In this document: positions 8,168 to 16,627 of the stretch, piece after piece | Numbering within the stretch: position 1 is the first letter of the stretch | Layout: every line of letters starts with the position of its first letter | Source: Prevotella sp. E15-22 | Lineage (GTDB): Bacteria > Bacteroidota > Bacteroidia > Bacteroidales > Bacteroidaceae | Assembly: GCF_023204875.1 (NCBI RefSeq) | Contig: NZ_CP096247.1 | Span: 682,001 to 746,000 of the forward strand | Direction: 5' to 3' | Length of the DNA: 64,000 bases | Program-made: the position numbers and the translations under genes | The notes under the pieces: model-generated | Seen by the model: only the letters and a program-made list of their open reading frames with translations | Told to the model about the DNA's origin: nothing | Database searches by the model: none

Positions 8168-8785
8168 ATGAGTTACGACATTGCAATCATTGATCATCAC
8201 AAGCGATTTGAAACGTGCAAGGAATTCCTATTGTGGTATAACGATGCCGTTCAATATTTGCAAGAAGATTATCAGCAGACTTCTCCAGTGTTACAACAAT
8301 GGTTCCTGAAAATAAAGAATCATATTCGTCCACTGAATGGTGAGTTTGCACCTGCAGCTGAAGAACTGGATACAGGAGAATTTCTTGAGGCCGATTATTC
8401 TTTTGGAAAAGAGATGATATATGTCTCACTCGCTTCGACCGATGCTCATAAGACAAGCGCATTGGCTCGCGACCTAGCTAAAGAATTCGACCTGGCCTAT
8501 TTCGATATCAGCGGAATGAGTGAGTTGTATAATGCTGATGGGAGCCATTTCCTGGTATCAAGTCAGCAAGAAACAATCGATGCCTCTCAGGAAGGATATA
8601 ATAGCAAATCTAAAAACAGAAAGATATTTATTTTTTTTGTTCTACTGTTATATCTCATAGCCTTATATATATGTTTCCTTAATGCTGATTCATGGGGTGG
8701 AAAGGTATTAATTCCGCTAACACTATCCATCTTGATTCCCTTTTATGGATTTATGCAGGGAAAGGAAAAGAACACTGGAACGTAG
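8168..8785 (+). CDS. Hypothetical protein with two C-terminal membrane segments
   Basis: Not assigned to a function. The 205-residue protein has a soluble N-terminal part of about 150 residues that opens M-S-Y-D-I-A-I. This resembles the opening of small bacterial M-S-Y-D-L-x-V proteins of unknown role, but the similarity is short and unverified. Two hydrophobic segments follow, roughly residues 156-173 and 178-197, joined by a short loop. The tail is charged. It starts 18 bp after the helicase stop and ends 24 bp before the transporter gene, so it may be read in the same transcript. Confidence 0.7.
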   Translation: MSYDIAIIDHHKRFETCKEFLLWYNDAVQYLQEDYQQTSPVLQQWFLKIKNHIRPLNGEFAPAAEELDTGEFLEADYSFGKEMIYVSLASTDAHKTSALARDLAKEFDLAYFDISGMSELYNADGSHFLVSSQQETIDASQEGYNSKSKNRKIFIFFVLLLYLIALYICFLNADSWGGKVLIPLTLSILIPFYGFMQGKEKNTGT

Positions 8786-8809
8786 TATTATAAGCTTCTG
8801 AATACGATT

Positions 8810-9778
8810 ATGCCGCCGACAATGAAGATAATTAAGTTTTTGAAAGACTGGACGCTGCCCGTGTCGATGGGTACGGGAGCGCTGCTGTATTTGGTGTTTG
8901 CCTACGTACCAGAGTTGGACGAGGCTGCCCTGTTCTTTGACCCCGTGATGGAGGCCATCCTACCCATGTTTATGTTCCTGGTACTCTTTGTCACTTTTTG
9001 CAAAGTCGATTTTCATAAGATGCGTCCAGTATGGTGGCATCTGTGGGTGAGTATCTTTAACCTGCTGTTCGTTGGCATTGTGATGGCGTTGATACTAGGA
9101 TTGAACCTGAAAGCCGAGAAACTTGTGCTGATGGAAGCCCTGCTGATGTGTATCATTGCACCTTGTGCCACGGCCGCTGCAGTTGTGACCCAGAAGTTGG
9201 GCGGTTCGTTGGAACAGACCACCACCTTTACTTTTCTTTCTAATTTTATCACGGTGCTATTGGTCCCGGTGTGCTTTCCAATGATAGAGAAAGGTGCCGA
9301 TATCTCGTTTATGAGTGCCTTCTGGAAGATTCTCTATCAGGTTGTTGTGCTATTGGTGGTGCCCATGTTGCTAGCCTATGTGGTGAAACATACCATGCAT
9401 CGCCTGCATAAAAAAATAGTGAGCATCAAAGACTTGTCGTTCTATCTCTGGGGCTGCTCGCTGATGATTGTGACGGGTACCACTGTGAAGAATATTCTAC
9501 ATGCAGAAGCCTCCGTGTTGTTGCTCGTGGTGATAGCCCTTTTAGGCTTGCTGCTGTGCGTAATCCAGTTTGCCGTTGGTCGCTTCATTGGCCATTTCTT
9601 TGGTCGTACACAAGAAGCAGGTCAGGCCCTTGGACAGAAGAATACCGCTTTCGCTATCTGGCTGGGTATCACCTATCTGAATCCGTTGTCGTCAGTGGGC
9701 CCAGGTTGCTATATTCTCTGGCAGAACATCATTAACTCTGTTGAGATATGGCAAGAGCGGAAGAAAAACAATATGTAA
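8810..9778 (+). CDS. Bile acid:sodium symporter (BASS) family transporter
   Basis: A polytopic inner-membrane protein of 322 residues with about nine hydrophobic segments. The overall pattern resembles the BASS/SBF family: an early P-M-F-M-F-L-V-L-F membrane helix, a broken helix around A-P-C-A-T-A-A-A-V-V, and a late conserved segment G-Q-K-N-T-A-F-A-I-W-L. The substrate cannot be told from sequence; family members carry organic anions with sodium. An internal ATG at 8822 (M-K-I-I-K-F) is an equally good start. No terminator is visible in the 118 bp before the next gene. Confidence 0.8.
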   Translation: MPPTMKIIKFLKDWTLPVSMGTGALLYLVFAYVPELDEAALFFDPVMEAILPMFMFLVLFVTFCKVDFHKMRPVWWHLWVSIFNLLFVGIVMALILGLNLKAEKLVLMEALLMCIIAPCATAAAVVTQKLGGSLEQTTTFTFLSNFITVLLVPVCFPMIEKGADISFMSAFWKILYQVVVLLVVPMLLAYVVKHTMHRLHKKIVSIKDLSFYLWGCSLMIVTGTTVKNILHAEASVLLLVVIALLGLLLCVIQFAVGRFIGHFFGRTQEAGQALGQKNTAFAIWLGITYLNPLSSVGPGCYILWQNIINSVEIWQERKKNNM

Positions 9779-9864
9779 AATACTTTTTGGTGTTATGAAG
9801 TAAAAAGGCGTTATGATAGTTGGAAAAAATGATGAAATTATTTTGATGTTCTGAGTTTTTTCTA

Positions 9865-9872
9865 TATCTTTG
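9865..9872 (+). promoter_or_regulatory. -7 box (TATCTTTG) for the PP2C sensor gene
   Basis: An exact TAnnTTTG match, 24 bp before the ATG at 9897. A TTG codon in frame with the gene lies inside this box (9870-9872) and is not a plausible start. Confidence 0.75.
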
Positions 9873-9896
9873 CAACAGAATACTAAATCATTGCAT

Positions 9897-12005
9897 ATGG
9901 GAAAACATACGAGATTTTTGCCTTTTACTCTTCTTGCCGCTGTCTTTGCACTGACTTTTTCGTGCAAAGAGGACAAGTTAGCGCAGGATTTTACGAGTGG
10001 ACAGGCAGATAGTCTCATCTTTGAAGCAGGTGTTCAGAAGGACTACGAGCACATGGTGTCACTGGTTGACAGTCTTGAGCGCGTGGGAAGTATTTCTGTG
10101 ATGAATGCAGACCGCTGGCGTGGTACAGCCTACTATAGACAAGGACAGTATCGCTCGGCAGAATTCTACTATAAAAAAGTTATGGACGGCGCTATCGAGA
10201 CCACGCAGGATTCGTTGGCCTATGTCAAGTCGGCACGCCGTTTGTCTGAATTGCTGTTGATAAAAGGCGACTATGAGGGCTCACTGCGTGTGGCCATGCC
10301 TGCCGTTCAGAAATTACAGGAGTCGGGCTACGGCTCGGATATCGACTATGCCATCCTGCTCAATAATATTGGATGCTGTCAACTCTATCTGGGATATGAT
10401 GAAGAGGCCAAGGAGAGTTTTGCCACAGCTCGCGGCCACTATAAGAACCGCTGGCAGACAGACAGTACCAGTCGCGGTTATCAGGAAGCCGTGCTTGGCA
10501 CAGTTTACACCAGTCAGGCCTATATCAACACACGACATTTCGCTGAGGCTGCCCAATGGATTGACCGTACAGACTCGTTGCTGACCCTTTATCACGAAAT
10601 GCCCGATGCCCGTCTCGAATACTTTGACGAATATCGCGGACGTGTTTATATCATGAAAGCTGTGGCCCTGCAAGGCTTGGGTAACCTTGCTGATGCAGCC
10701 AAGGCCTATCAGTCGTTCCAAGCTACTGATTTCTCAAAGACAAGTTCTGCCCTGATTTATGCCAACGACTATCTGATGGCAGCCGGACGCTATAAAGAAG
10801 CGGCCGACAACTATCAAAACCTGGACAAGATGCTGGCTGAGCACGGCATGCGTGAGTCGCTGGACATCATCCAACTCTTCCTGTTGCCTAAGTTCCGTGC
10901 CAATGCGTGGGCATTGCGTCGCGACTCAGCAGTGGCAGTGGGCATGCACCTCTGTGATGCCTTGGACAGTGCCATCGTCAAGAATAAATCGAACGATGCT
11001 GCTGAGTTGGCCACCATCTATGAAACACAGCAGAAAGAGGCTCAGATAGCCATGCAGCAAGCCAATATGGCTCGCCAGCGTATGTTCAGTTCGTTGGTGG
11101 CTCTGGCACTGGTAATCATCTCCTTCTCTATCATTATCTTCTTCCGCATTCGTGCTGCCAAGCGCCTGAAGAATGCTCACCGTCAGTTGGAAGAGGCACA
11201 CGAGAAGTTGCAGGTGGCCTACGACCAGTTGGAAGAGACGACAGCGGCCAAGGAAAGAATAGAAAGTGAGCTCCGCATTGCCCGCGACATCCAGATGTCG
11301 ATGGTGCCGCAGCATGCCCCTGAGCGTCAGGGATTGGATCTGCATGCCTCGATGATCACGGCCAAGGAGGTGGGTGGCGATTTGTATGGCTATCTCCTGG
11401 AGGGCGACTCGCTATACTTCTGCATAGGCGACGTGAGTGGTAAGGGCGTTCCTGCATCGCTCTTTATGGCTCAGGCCACTCGACTGTTCCGCACTATGGC
11501 ATCGCAGCACATGATGCCAGCCGAGATTGCCACTCGTATGAATGCAGCGCTGACTGAAAACAATGAGCAGGGCATGTTTGTTACCATGTTTATGGGTCTG
11601 CTTAATCTGAAGACAGGTAAGTTGAACTTCTGCAATGCAGGACATAATCCTCCATTGGTGATGGATAGCCCCTTGTCAGCTGTTACTGATAGAAACTATC
11701 CTTTCCGTTATTTGGAGATGGAACCCAATGCGCCTATTGGCTTGTGGCCAGAGTTGGAGTTCGTTGGCGAAGAGATTGAGAACCTGAAAGGCCGTCCAAT
11801 GGTGTTCTATACCGATGGACTGACAGAGGCAGAGAACAAACAGCAAGAACAGTTCGGCGAGGAGCGTCTGCAGGATTTGTTGTGTCATAACGTACTTACC
11901 AGTGCCAGGGATGTAGATGCTTTCCTGAAGAGAGAAGTGGAGAAGTTCCGTGATGGTGCTGAGATCAACGACGATATGACACTGCTTTGCATGCTGATAG
12001 AATAA
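9897..12005 (+). CDS. TPR lipoprotein sensor with PP2C/SpoIIE phosphatase output
   Basis: A probable membrane-anchored serine/threonine phosphatase regulator, 702 residues. A signal peptide ends in a lipobox (L-T-F-S-C, Cys23). Residues about 30-390 are helical repeats of TPR type and would lie outside the inner membrane. A membrane segment sits near residues 396-418, followed by a coiled-coil linker. From about residue 460 the RsbU/SpoIIE-type PPM phosphatase begins: A-R-D-I-Q-M-S-M-V-P, G-G-D-L-Y-G, G-D-V-S-G-K-G-V-P-A, G-H-N-P-P, Y-T-D-G-L-T-E-A and N-D-D-M-T-L. The acidic metal-binding residues look intact. Such phosphatases usually act on anti-sigma antagonists, but no sigma or STAS gene is adjacent. 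The sensor half is clearly paralogous to the protein at 26919-28793. Confidence 0.88.
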   Translation: MGKHTRFLPFTLLAAVFALTFSCKEDKLAQDFTSGQADSLIFEAGVQKDYEHMVSLVDSLERVGSISVMNADRWRGTAYYRQGQYRSAEFYYKKVMDGAIETTQDSLAYVKSARRLSELLLIKGDYEGSLRVAMPAVQKLQESGYGSDIDYAILLNNIGCCQLYLGYDEEAKESFATARGHYKNRWQTDSTSRGYQEAVLGTVYTSQAYINTRHFAEAAQWIDRTDSLLTLYHEMPDARLEYFDEYRGRVYIMKAVALQGLGNLADAAKAYQSFQATDFSKTSSALIYANDYLMAAGRYKEAADNYQNLDKMLAEHGMRESLDIIQLFLLPKFRANAWALRRDSAVAVGMHLCDALDSAIVKNKSNDAAELATIYETQQKEAQIAMQQANMARQRMFSSLVALALVIISFSIIIFFRIRAAKRLKNAHRQLEEAHEKLQVAYDQLEETTAAKERIESELRIARDIQMSMVPQHAPERQGLDLHASMITAKEVGGDLYGYLLEGDSLYFCIGDVSGKGVPASLFMAQATRLFRTMASQHMMPAEIATRMNAALTENNEQGMFVTMFMGLLNLKTGKLNFCNAGHNPPLVMDSPLSAVTDRNYPFRYLEMEPNAPIGLWPELEFVGEEIENLKGRPMVFYTDGLTEAENKQQEQFGEERLQDLLCHNVLTSARDVDAFLKREVEKFRDGAEINDDMTLLCMLIE

Positions 12006-12016
12006 TGAATCAAAAT

Positions 12017-12060
12017 AAAAGTGACTTGGTTTGCATTCAAAACCAAGTCACTTTTATTTT
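12017..12060. terminator. Bidirectional Rho-independent terminator
   Basis: Long stem with arms 12017-12032 and 12040-12055 (core AGTGACTTGGTTT / AAACCAAGTCACT), flanked by A and T runs. It separates the convergent PP2C sensor and lpxB genes. Confidence 0.88.
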
Positions 12061-12108
12061 GTATCTATATTACTTTGTCTTGTTATCTATGTTGTTCTCT
12101 TAGTCAAA

Positions 12109-13233
12109 CTATATTGTTTTGCTGAGTAGTTCAATCATGATTTTTGCAGCGTTCTTAGGCGCATTCTCTTTGCCAAGGCGAGCCCACACCTCCTGGTAGC
12201 CTGCCAGCATGCGCTCACGCTCAGAACCACTGAGGATAGCCTCGAGATTCGTCTCGATGTTCTGCTGTGAGAAGGTGTCGGCAACCAGTTCTGGCACCAC
12301 CTCGCTGTCGGCAATGAGGTTCACAAGTGATACGTATTTCACCTTCAGAATCTTCTTTCTAAGCCAGCCAATGAGTTGGGGTAGGGGCGTTTCGTAGCAC
12401 ACCACCTGGGGAACGCCGAAGAGAGCAGTCTCTAATGTGGCAGTGCCACTGGTAACCAAGGCTGCATGCGACTTGCTGAGCAGGTCGAAGGTCTGGTTCT
12501 TTACTAGTCGCACACCAGTACCACCGATAAACTGGTTGTAATATTCCTCGTCGATACCAGGCGCACCTGCCAATACCAGTTCGTAGTTTTTCTCGAATTT
12601 CCGTGCAGCCCTAATCATCGTGGGCAGATTGTCCTTGATTTCCTGGCGACGCGAGCCGGCCAGCAAGGCAATAATAGGCTTTTCACCTCTTGGCTCTTCC
12701 TTCTTGTCTTTTTCCTTGAGGAACTCCTTTATCTCGTCGGCAGTGGGATTGCCCACATAGTGAATGGGGTAGTGATGTTTTCCTTCGAAGAAGTCCACCT
12801 CGAAAGGCAGAATGGAGAAGAGTTCGTCAACATCGCGTTTGATGTTCTTGATGCGATACTCCTTCCATGCCCATATCTTTGGCGAGATATAATAATAAAC
12901 AGGAATCTGTGTGTTGGCTTTAACGTACTTCGCAATGTCGAGGTTAAAGCCTGGATAGTCTACGAGAATCACCACGTTGGGCTGCCATGTCACAATGTCG
13001 TGCTTGGCTTGGCGCATGTTGCGCAGGATGGTGGGCAGATGAAGTAACACAGGTACAAAGCCCATGTATGCCAACTCGCGGTAGTGCTTCACCATGGTGC
13101 CGCCGGCCGCCAGCATCTGGTCGCCGCCGTAGAAACGGAACTCAGCCTCAGGGTCTTGTTCCTTGAGGGCTCTCATCAGTCGTGAGGCGTGTAGGTCGCC
13201 TGAGGCCTCGCCAGCTATCAGGTAGTATTTCAT
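12109..13233 (-). CDS. lpxB: Lipid-A-disaccharide synthase
   Basis: Joins UDP-2,3-diacylglucosamine and lipid X to form the lipid A disaccharide at the inner face of the inner membrane. The protein has about 374 residues, typical for LpxB. It opens M-K-Y-Y-L-I-A-G-E-A-S-G-D-L-H-A, the diagnostic N-terminal motif. Further family blocks are Y-Y-I-S-P-K-I-W-A-W-K and L-L-A-G-S-R-R-Q-E-I, and the sugar-nucleotide region A-L-V-T-S-G-T-A-T-L-E. The ATG at 13231-13233 overlaps the surE TGA as ATGA, so this start is preferred over the one three codons upstream. It is probably translationally coupled to surE. Confidence 0.97.
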   Translation of the reverse strand: MKYYLIAGEASGDLHASRLMRALKEQDPEAEFRFYGGDQMLAAGGTMVKHYRELAYMGFVPVLLHLPTILRNMRQAKHDIVTWQPNVVILVDYPGFNLDIAKYVKANTQIPVYYYISPKIWAWKEYRIKNIKRDVDELFSILPFEVDFFEGKHHYPIHYVGNPTADEIKEFLKEKDKKEEPRGEKPIIALLAGSRRQEIKDNLPTMIRAARKFEKNYELVLAGAPGIDEEYYNQFIGGTGVRLVKNQTFDLLSKSHAALVTSGTATLETALFGVPQVVCYETPLPQLIGWLRKKILKVKYVSLVNLIADSEVVPELVADTFSQQNIETNLEAILSGSERERMLAGYQEVWARLGKENAPKNAAKIMIELLSKTI

Positions 13234-13994
13234 TGTTCCCAATCTTCTTTCTGTTTCAGAAACTCATAGGCTGTCACGTCAATCTGTGTGGGCGTGATGG
13301 CCACATATCCATTGTCCAGGGCCCAGCGATCGGTGTCCTGCTGTTCTGGTTCTTCGTTGCGATAGTGGCCCACCATCCACCAATAGTCGTAACCACGTGG
13401 ATGATGACATAGTGTGGTCTCGTTATTCCATGAGCCAATGGCCATGCGACACATCTTTACTCCTTTATACGATGTGCCTTTAGGGAAGTTGATGTTCAGG
13501 CAGATGCCCTTTGGAAGCCCTTCGTTCAGTACTTTCTCTGTAAACTTGCGGATATAGGGGCGTAAAGGCTCGAAGTCGGCGTCGTCGTGGTTGTCGCACA
13601 GCGAATAAGCCACCGAGGGAATAAACTTTAGGCATCCTTCCAATGTGACGCCCATGGTGCCGCTGTAGTGCGTGTTCACCGATGCGTTGTCGCCGTGGTT
13701 GATGCCGCCAATTACCATCTGGGGCATGCGCTGACAGATATTGGCCAGAGCCATCTTGACACAGTCAACGGGCGTGCCGTTACACGACCATATCTCAATG
13801 CCTTCGCTCTTCTTTTGAAGGGTGAGTCTAAGGGGTGTGGTGGCACTGAAGGCACATGAGAATCCTGAGCGGGCTGAGTCGGGCGCACATACGATAATGT
13901 CGGCTATGTCACGTAGCATGTCAACAAGGCAACGTATGCCTTTGGCCTGAAAGCCATCGTCGTTGGAAATCAATATCAGGGGTCTTTCTGTCAT
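13230..13994 (-). CDS. surE: 5'/3'-nucleotidase SurE
   Basis: A metal-dependent nucleoside monophosphatase of the stationary-phase survival family. The chosen start gives M-T-E-R-P-L-I-L-I-S-N-D-D-G, with the metal-binding N-D-D motif right at the N-terminus, and about 254 residues. The frame extends upstream to 14093, but that part is AT-rich, unlike the family, and spans the promoter box at 14015-14022. Other family blocks visible are A-P-D-S-A-R-S-G-F-S and N-G-T-P-V-D-C-V. It heads a two-gene unit with lpxB, which overlaps it by 4 bp. Confidence 0.96.
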   Translation of the reverse strand: MTERPLILISNDDGFQAKGIRCLVDMLRDIADIIVCAPDSARSGFSCAFSATTPLRLTLQKKSEGIEIWSCNGTPVDCVKMALANICQRMPQMVIGGINHGDNASVNTHYSGTMGVTLEGCLKFIPSVAYSLCDNHDDADFEPLRPYIRKFTEKVLNEGLPKGICLNINFPKGTSYKGVKMCRMAIGSWNNETTLCHHPRGYDYWWMVGHYRNEEPEQQDTDRWALDNGYVAITPTQIDVTAYEFLKQKEDWEQ

Positions 13995-14014
13995 TCTTTT
14001 TGTAATTTTGTGTG

Positions 14015-14022
14015 CAAAGTTA
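14015..14022 (-). promoter_or_regulatory. -7 box (TAACTTTG) for surE-lpxB
   Basis: An exact TAnnTTTG match on the minus strand, 20 bp upstream of the surE ATG. Confidence 0.75.
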
Positions 14023-14072
14023 CTTATTTTCTTTGAAATACCCAAAAATATAAAATAATTAAAATAAATGCA

Positions 14073-14093
14073 GTGAAACAACCGTTGTTTCAC
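14073..14093. promoter_or_regulatory. Inverted repeat of parS-like half-sites upstream of parA
   Basis: A perfect 8-bp inverted repeat, GTGAAACA (14073-14080) and TGTTTCAC (14086-14093), with a 5-bp spacer. These are the two halves of the consensus ParB site TGTTTCACGTGAAACA but in swapped order. It lies 10 bp upstream of the parA -7 box, covering the -33 region, so autoregulation by ParA or ParB is a reasonable guess. Confidence 0.6.
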
Positions 14094-14103
14094 GGAAAAT
14101 TAG

Positions 14104-14111
14104 TATCTTTG
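14104..14111 (+). promoter_or_regulatory. -7 box (TATCTTTG) for the parA operon
   Basis: An exact TAnnTTTG match, 32 bp before the parA ATG. A possible -33 TTG is at 14085-14087, slightly closer than usual and inside the inverted repeat. Confidence 0.75.
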
Positions 14112-14143
14112 CAGCCTATTATCAAATTAGGAGAAGGATAGAA

Positions 14144-14908
14144 ATGGGAAAAATAATTGCATTAGCAAATCAGAAAGGTGGCGTTGGAAAAACAACGACA
14201 ACCATTAATCTGGCTGCTTCGCTGGCCACGCTGGAGAAGACTGTGCTGGTGGTGGATGCTGATCCACAGGCCAATGCGTCGAGTGGACTGGGTGTCGACC
14301 TCAAGGAGGTGGATTGCTCGCTCTACGAGTGCATCATTAACCACACAGACGTTCGTGAGGCCATCTATACCACCGATATTGAGGGACTGGACATCATTCC
14401 CAGTCATATAGACCTGGTGGGTGCCGAGATCGAGATGCTGAACCTGGATAATCGTGAGAAGGTCATCAAGCAACTGCTGGAGCCCATTCGAAATGAGTAC
14501 GACTATATCCTCATCGACTGCTCGCCCTCATTGGGACTTATCACAGTAAACTCACTCACAGCTGCCGACTCGGTGATTATCCCTGTGCAGTGTGAGTACT
14601 TCGCACTGGAGGGTATCTCAAAACTCCTTAATACGATTAAGATTATCAAGACGAAACTGAATCCGAAACTTGAGATAGAGGGCTTCCTGCTCACGATGTA
14701 CGATTCGCGTTTGCGCCTGGCCAACCAGATTTACGACGAGGTGAAACGTCACTTCCAAGAGCTGGTGTTCAAGACAGTTATCCAGCGTAACGTGAAACTC
14801 TCTGAGAGTCCCTCTCATGGTCTGCCAGTCATCCTTTACGATGCAGACTCAACAGGTAGTAAGAACCATTTAGCATTGGCAAAAGAAATAATCAGCAAGA
14901 CAAAATAA
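14144..14908 (+). CDS. parA: Chromosome partitioning ATPase ParA/Soj
   Basis: A deviant-Walker ATPase that binds nucleoid DNA and moves ParB-bound origin regions apart. The 254-residue protein has the deviant Walker A K-G-G-V-G-K-T-T (residues 11-18), with the signature Lys11, followed by D-A-D-P-Q-A-N and Y-D-Y-I-L-I-D-C-S-P-S. It lacks an N-terminal HTH, so it is the small chromosomal Soj type, not the plasmid type Ia. parB follows after 2 bp. The promoter region carries swapped parS-like half-sites. Confidence 0.97.
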   Translation: MGKIIALANQKGGVGKTTTTINLAASLATLEKTVLVVDADPQANASSGLGVDLKEVDCSLYECIINHTDVREAIYTTDIEGLDIIPSHIDLVGAEIEMLNLDNREKVIKQLLEPIRNEYDYILIDCSPSLGLITVNSLTAADSVIIPVQCEYFALEGISKLLNTIKIIKTKLNPKLEIEGFLLTMYDSRLRLANQIYDEVKRHFQELVFKTVIQRNVKLSESPSHGLPVILYDADSTGSKNHLALAKEIISKTK

Positions 14909-14910
14909 CT

Positions 14911-15825
14911 ATGGCCGTTAGAAAGAAATTTGATAAGAGCGTGCTGGGCCGCGGACTGGATGATATTGGAAATGGTCGCGGACTGGATGCACTGATAGAT
15001 ACGAGTGACGTGTTGACACAGGGATCTTCTAACCTGAATGAGATTCCCATTGACCAGATTGAACCCAATCCTGACCAGCCCCGTCGTGAGTTTGATGAGG
15101 CTGCCATGCAGGAGCTGGCCACAAGTATCCAGAATATGGGTATCATCGCACCTATCACTCTGCGACAGGTGGCCCCTGACCACTATCAGATCATCGCTGG
15201 TGAGCGTCGCTGGAGAGCGTCGCAGATGGCTGGTCTTCAGGCCATCCCTGCCTATATCCGTACTGCCAACGACGAAAGCGTGATGGAGTTGGCGCTGGTA
15301 GAGAATATCCAGCGTGAGGACTTGAACGCCATTGAAATTGCATTGGCCTACGAACATTTGGCAGAGACTAGTGGTATGACCCAGGAAAAGATCTCTGAAC
15401 GTGTAGGTAAGAGTCGCACAGCAGTGACCAACTATATGCGTCTGTTGAAGTTGCCCGCCCAGATTCAGATGGCTTTGAAGAACCGCGAGATCGATATGGG
15501 ACACGCACGCGCCTTGCTGTCGCTCGACTCGCCCTCAATGCAGTTGAAACTCTTCCGCGATGTGCTGAAGAACCAATACTCTGTACGTAAGGTCGAGGAG
15601 ATGGTTCAGGCCCTGAAGAGTGGCGAGGATGTGCAGTCGGCACGTAAGCGCATCTCAACAAACACACCGCTGGCAGCTCACCTCACAGAGAAGAGAGACT
15701 CGCTGACGAAGTATCTGCGCACGAAGGTTCATATGACATGCACAGCAAAGGGCAGTGGTAAGATTAGTATCGCCTTCGCTAATGAGGAAGATCTGAATCG
15801 TATCCTGGCTCTGCTCGAGAAATAA
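14911..15825 (+). CDS. parB: Chromosome partitioning protein ParB/Spo0J (CTPase)
   Basis: The centromere-binding CTPase clamp that loads at parS and spreads along origin-proximal DNA. The 304 residues carry an N-terminal segment with V-L-G-R-G-L-D, the Box I region I-E-P-N-P-D-Q-P-R-R, the CTP-binding Box II G-E-R-R-W-R-A-S from residue 97, a central HTH (V-G-K-S-R-T-A-V-T-N-Y-M-R) and a C-terminal dimerisation domain. It starts 2 bp after parA. Its presence in a chromosomal cluster with cell-wall and stringent-response genes suggests proximity to the replication origin, but that is not shown here. Confidence 0.97.
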   Translation: MAVRKKFDKSVLGRGLDDIGNGRGLDALIDTSDVLTQGSSNLNEIPIDQIEPNPDQPRREFDEAAMQELATSIQNMGIIAPITLRQVAPDHYQIIAGERRWRASQMAGLQAIPAYIRTANDESVMELALVENIQREDLNAIEIALAYEHLAETSGMTQEKISERVGKSRTAVTNYMRLLKLPAQIQMALKNREIDMGHARALLSLDSPSMQLKLFRDVLKNQYSVRKVEEMVQALKSGEDVQSARKRISTNTPLAAHLTEKRDSLTKYLRTKVHMTCTAKGSGKISIAFANEEDLNRILALLEK

Positions 15826-15847
15826 AGACATAAGATAGGATAGATTA

Positions 15848-16618
15848 ATGATAATGAGGTTAAATCAGAGTATAAGGAAGAATAGAAAGATGAGAAGGCT
15901 CATGGCCTTTTTGCCTTTTTACCTTTTTACCCTTTTGCCTTTATCAGCCTCTGCACAAAATGAGGTGTCCGACTCTATCGTACAGGCTATCGATTCGATG
16001 TATAACGCCATGACGGTAGACACTGTGGCTATCAGCGACAGCATCGAGAATATCAAGTCGGTGGTTGTGGTCGAAACACCTAAAGCACTGAAGGCCGAGC
16101 GCGACTGGAACACGTGGCGTCCTAATCCGCAAAGGGCCCTGTGGCTGGCCTTGGTGATTCCTGGCGGTGGCCAGATCTACAATAGGAAATACTGGAAACT
16201 GCCAATCGTTTATGGTGGCTTTGTGGGCTGTGTCTATGCGATGATGTGGAACAATATGATGTACCACGATTACTCGCAGGCCTATCTGGATATCATGGAC
16301 AACGATCCGACTACGGCCAGCTATAATAAGTTTCTGCATCTTGGTAAGCAGATTACAGACGATAACAAAGACCGCTATAAGCAGGTGTTTAAGAGCAGAA
16401 AGGATAAGTATCGCCGTTGGCGCGACCTGAGCTTCTTCTGCTTGATTGGTGTCTATGCCGTATCGGTGATTGATGCCTATGTCGATGCTGAGTTGTCGGC
16501 GTTCGACATTTCCAAGGACCTGAGTCTGAAGGTACGACCCACGGTCATGGGAAACAATTCTTCAATGAATCCGCTGTATGCTACGTCGTTGGGCGTGAAT
16601 TGCAGCATAAACTTCTAA
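15848..16618 (+). CDS. DUF5683 domain-containing protein
   Basis: A Bacteroidetes-specific envelope protein of unknown function, 256 residues. A signal peptide ends near L-S-A-S-A-Q. The DUF5683 core starts around R-P-N-P-Q-R-A-L-W-L-A-L-V-I-P-G-G-G-Q-I-Y-N-R-K-Y-W, with two or three hydrophobic segments. A second ATG at 15890 gives a more ordinary 23-residue signal peptide (M-R-R-L-M-A-F-L-P-F) and may be the true start. It lies between parB and a lytic transglycosylase on the same strand with short gaps, so it is probably part of the par operon and may have an envelope role. Confidence 0.85.
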   Translation: MIMRLNQSIRKNRKMRRLMAFLPFYLFTLLPLSASAQNEVSDSIVQAIDSMYNAMTVDTVAISDSIENIKSVVVVETPKALKAERDWNTWRPNPQRALWLALVIPGGGQIYNRKYWKLPIVYGGFVGCVYAMMWNNMMYHDYSQAYLDIMDNDPTTASYNKFLHLGKQITDDNKDRYKQVFKSRKDKYRRWRDLSFFCLIGVYAVSVIDAYVDAELSAFDISKDLSLKVRPTVMGNNSSMNPLYATSLGVNCSINF

Positions 16619-16627
16619 ATAAGGGAA

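Noticed and set aside
14073..14100. A true parS site upstream of parA
   Set aside because: The halves are in reversed order with a spacer. Only nine consecutive bases fit the consensus, so it is reported as parS-like only.
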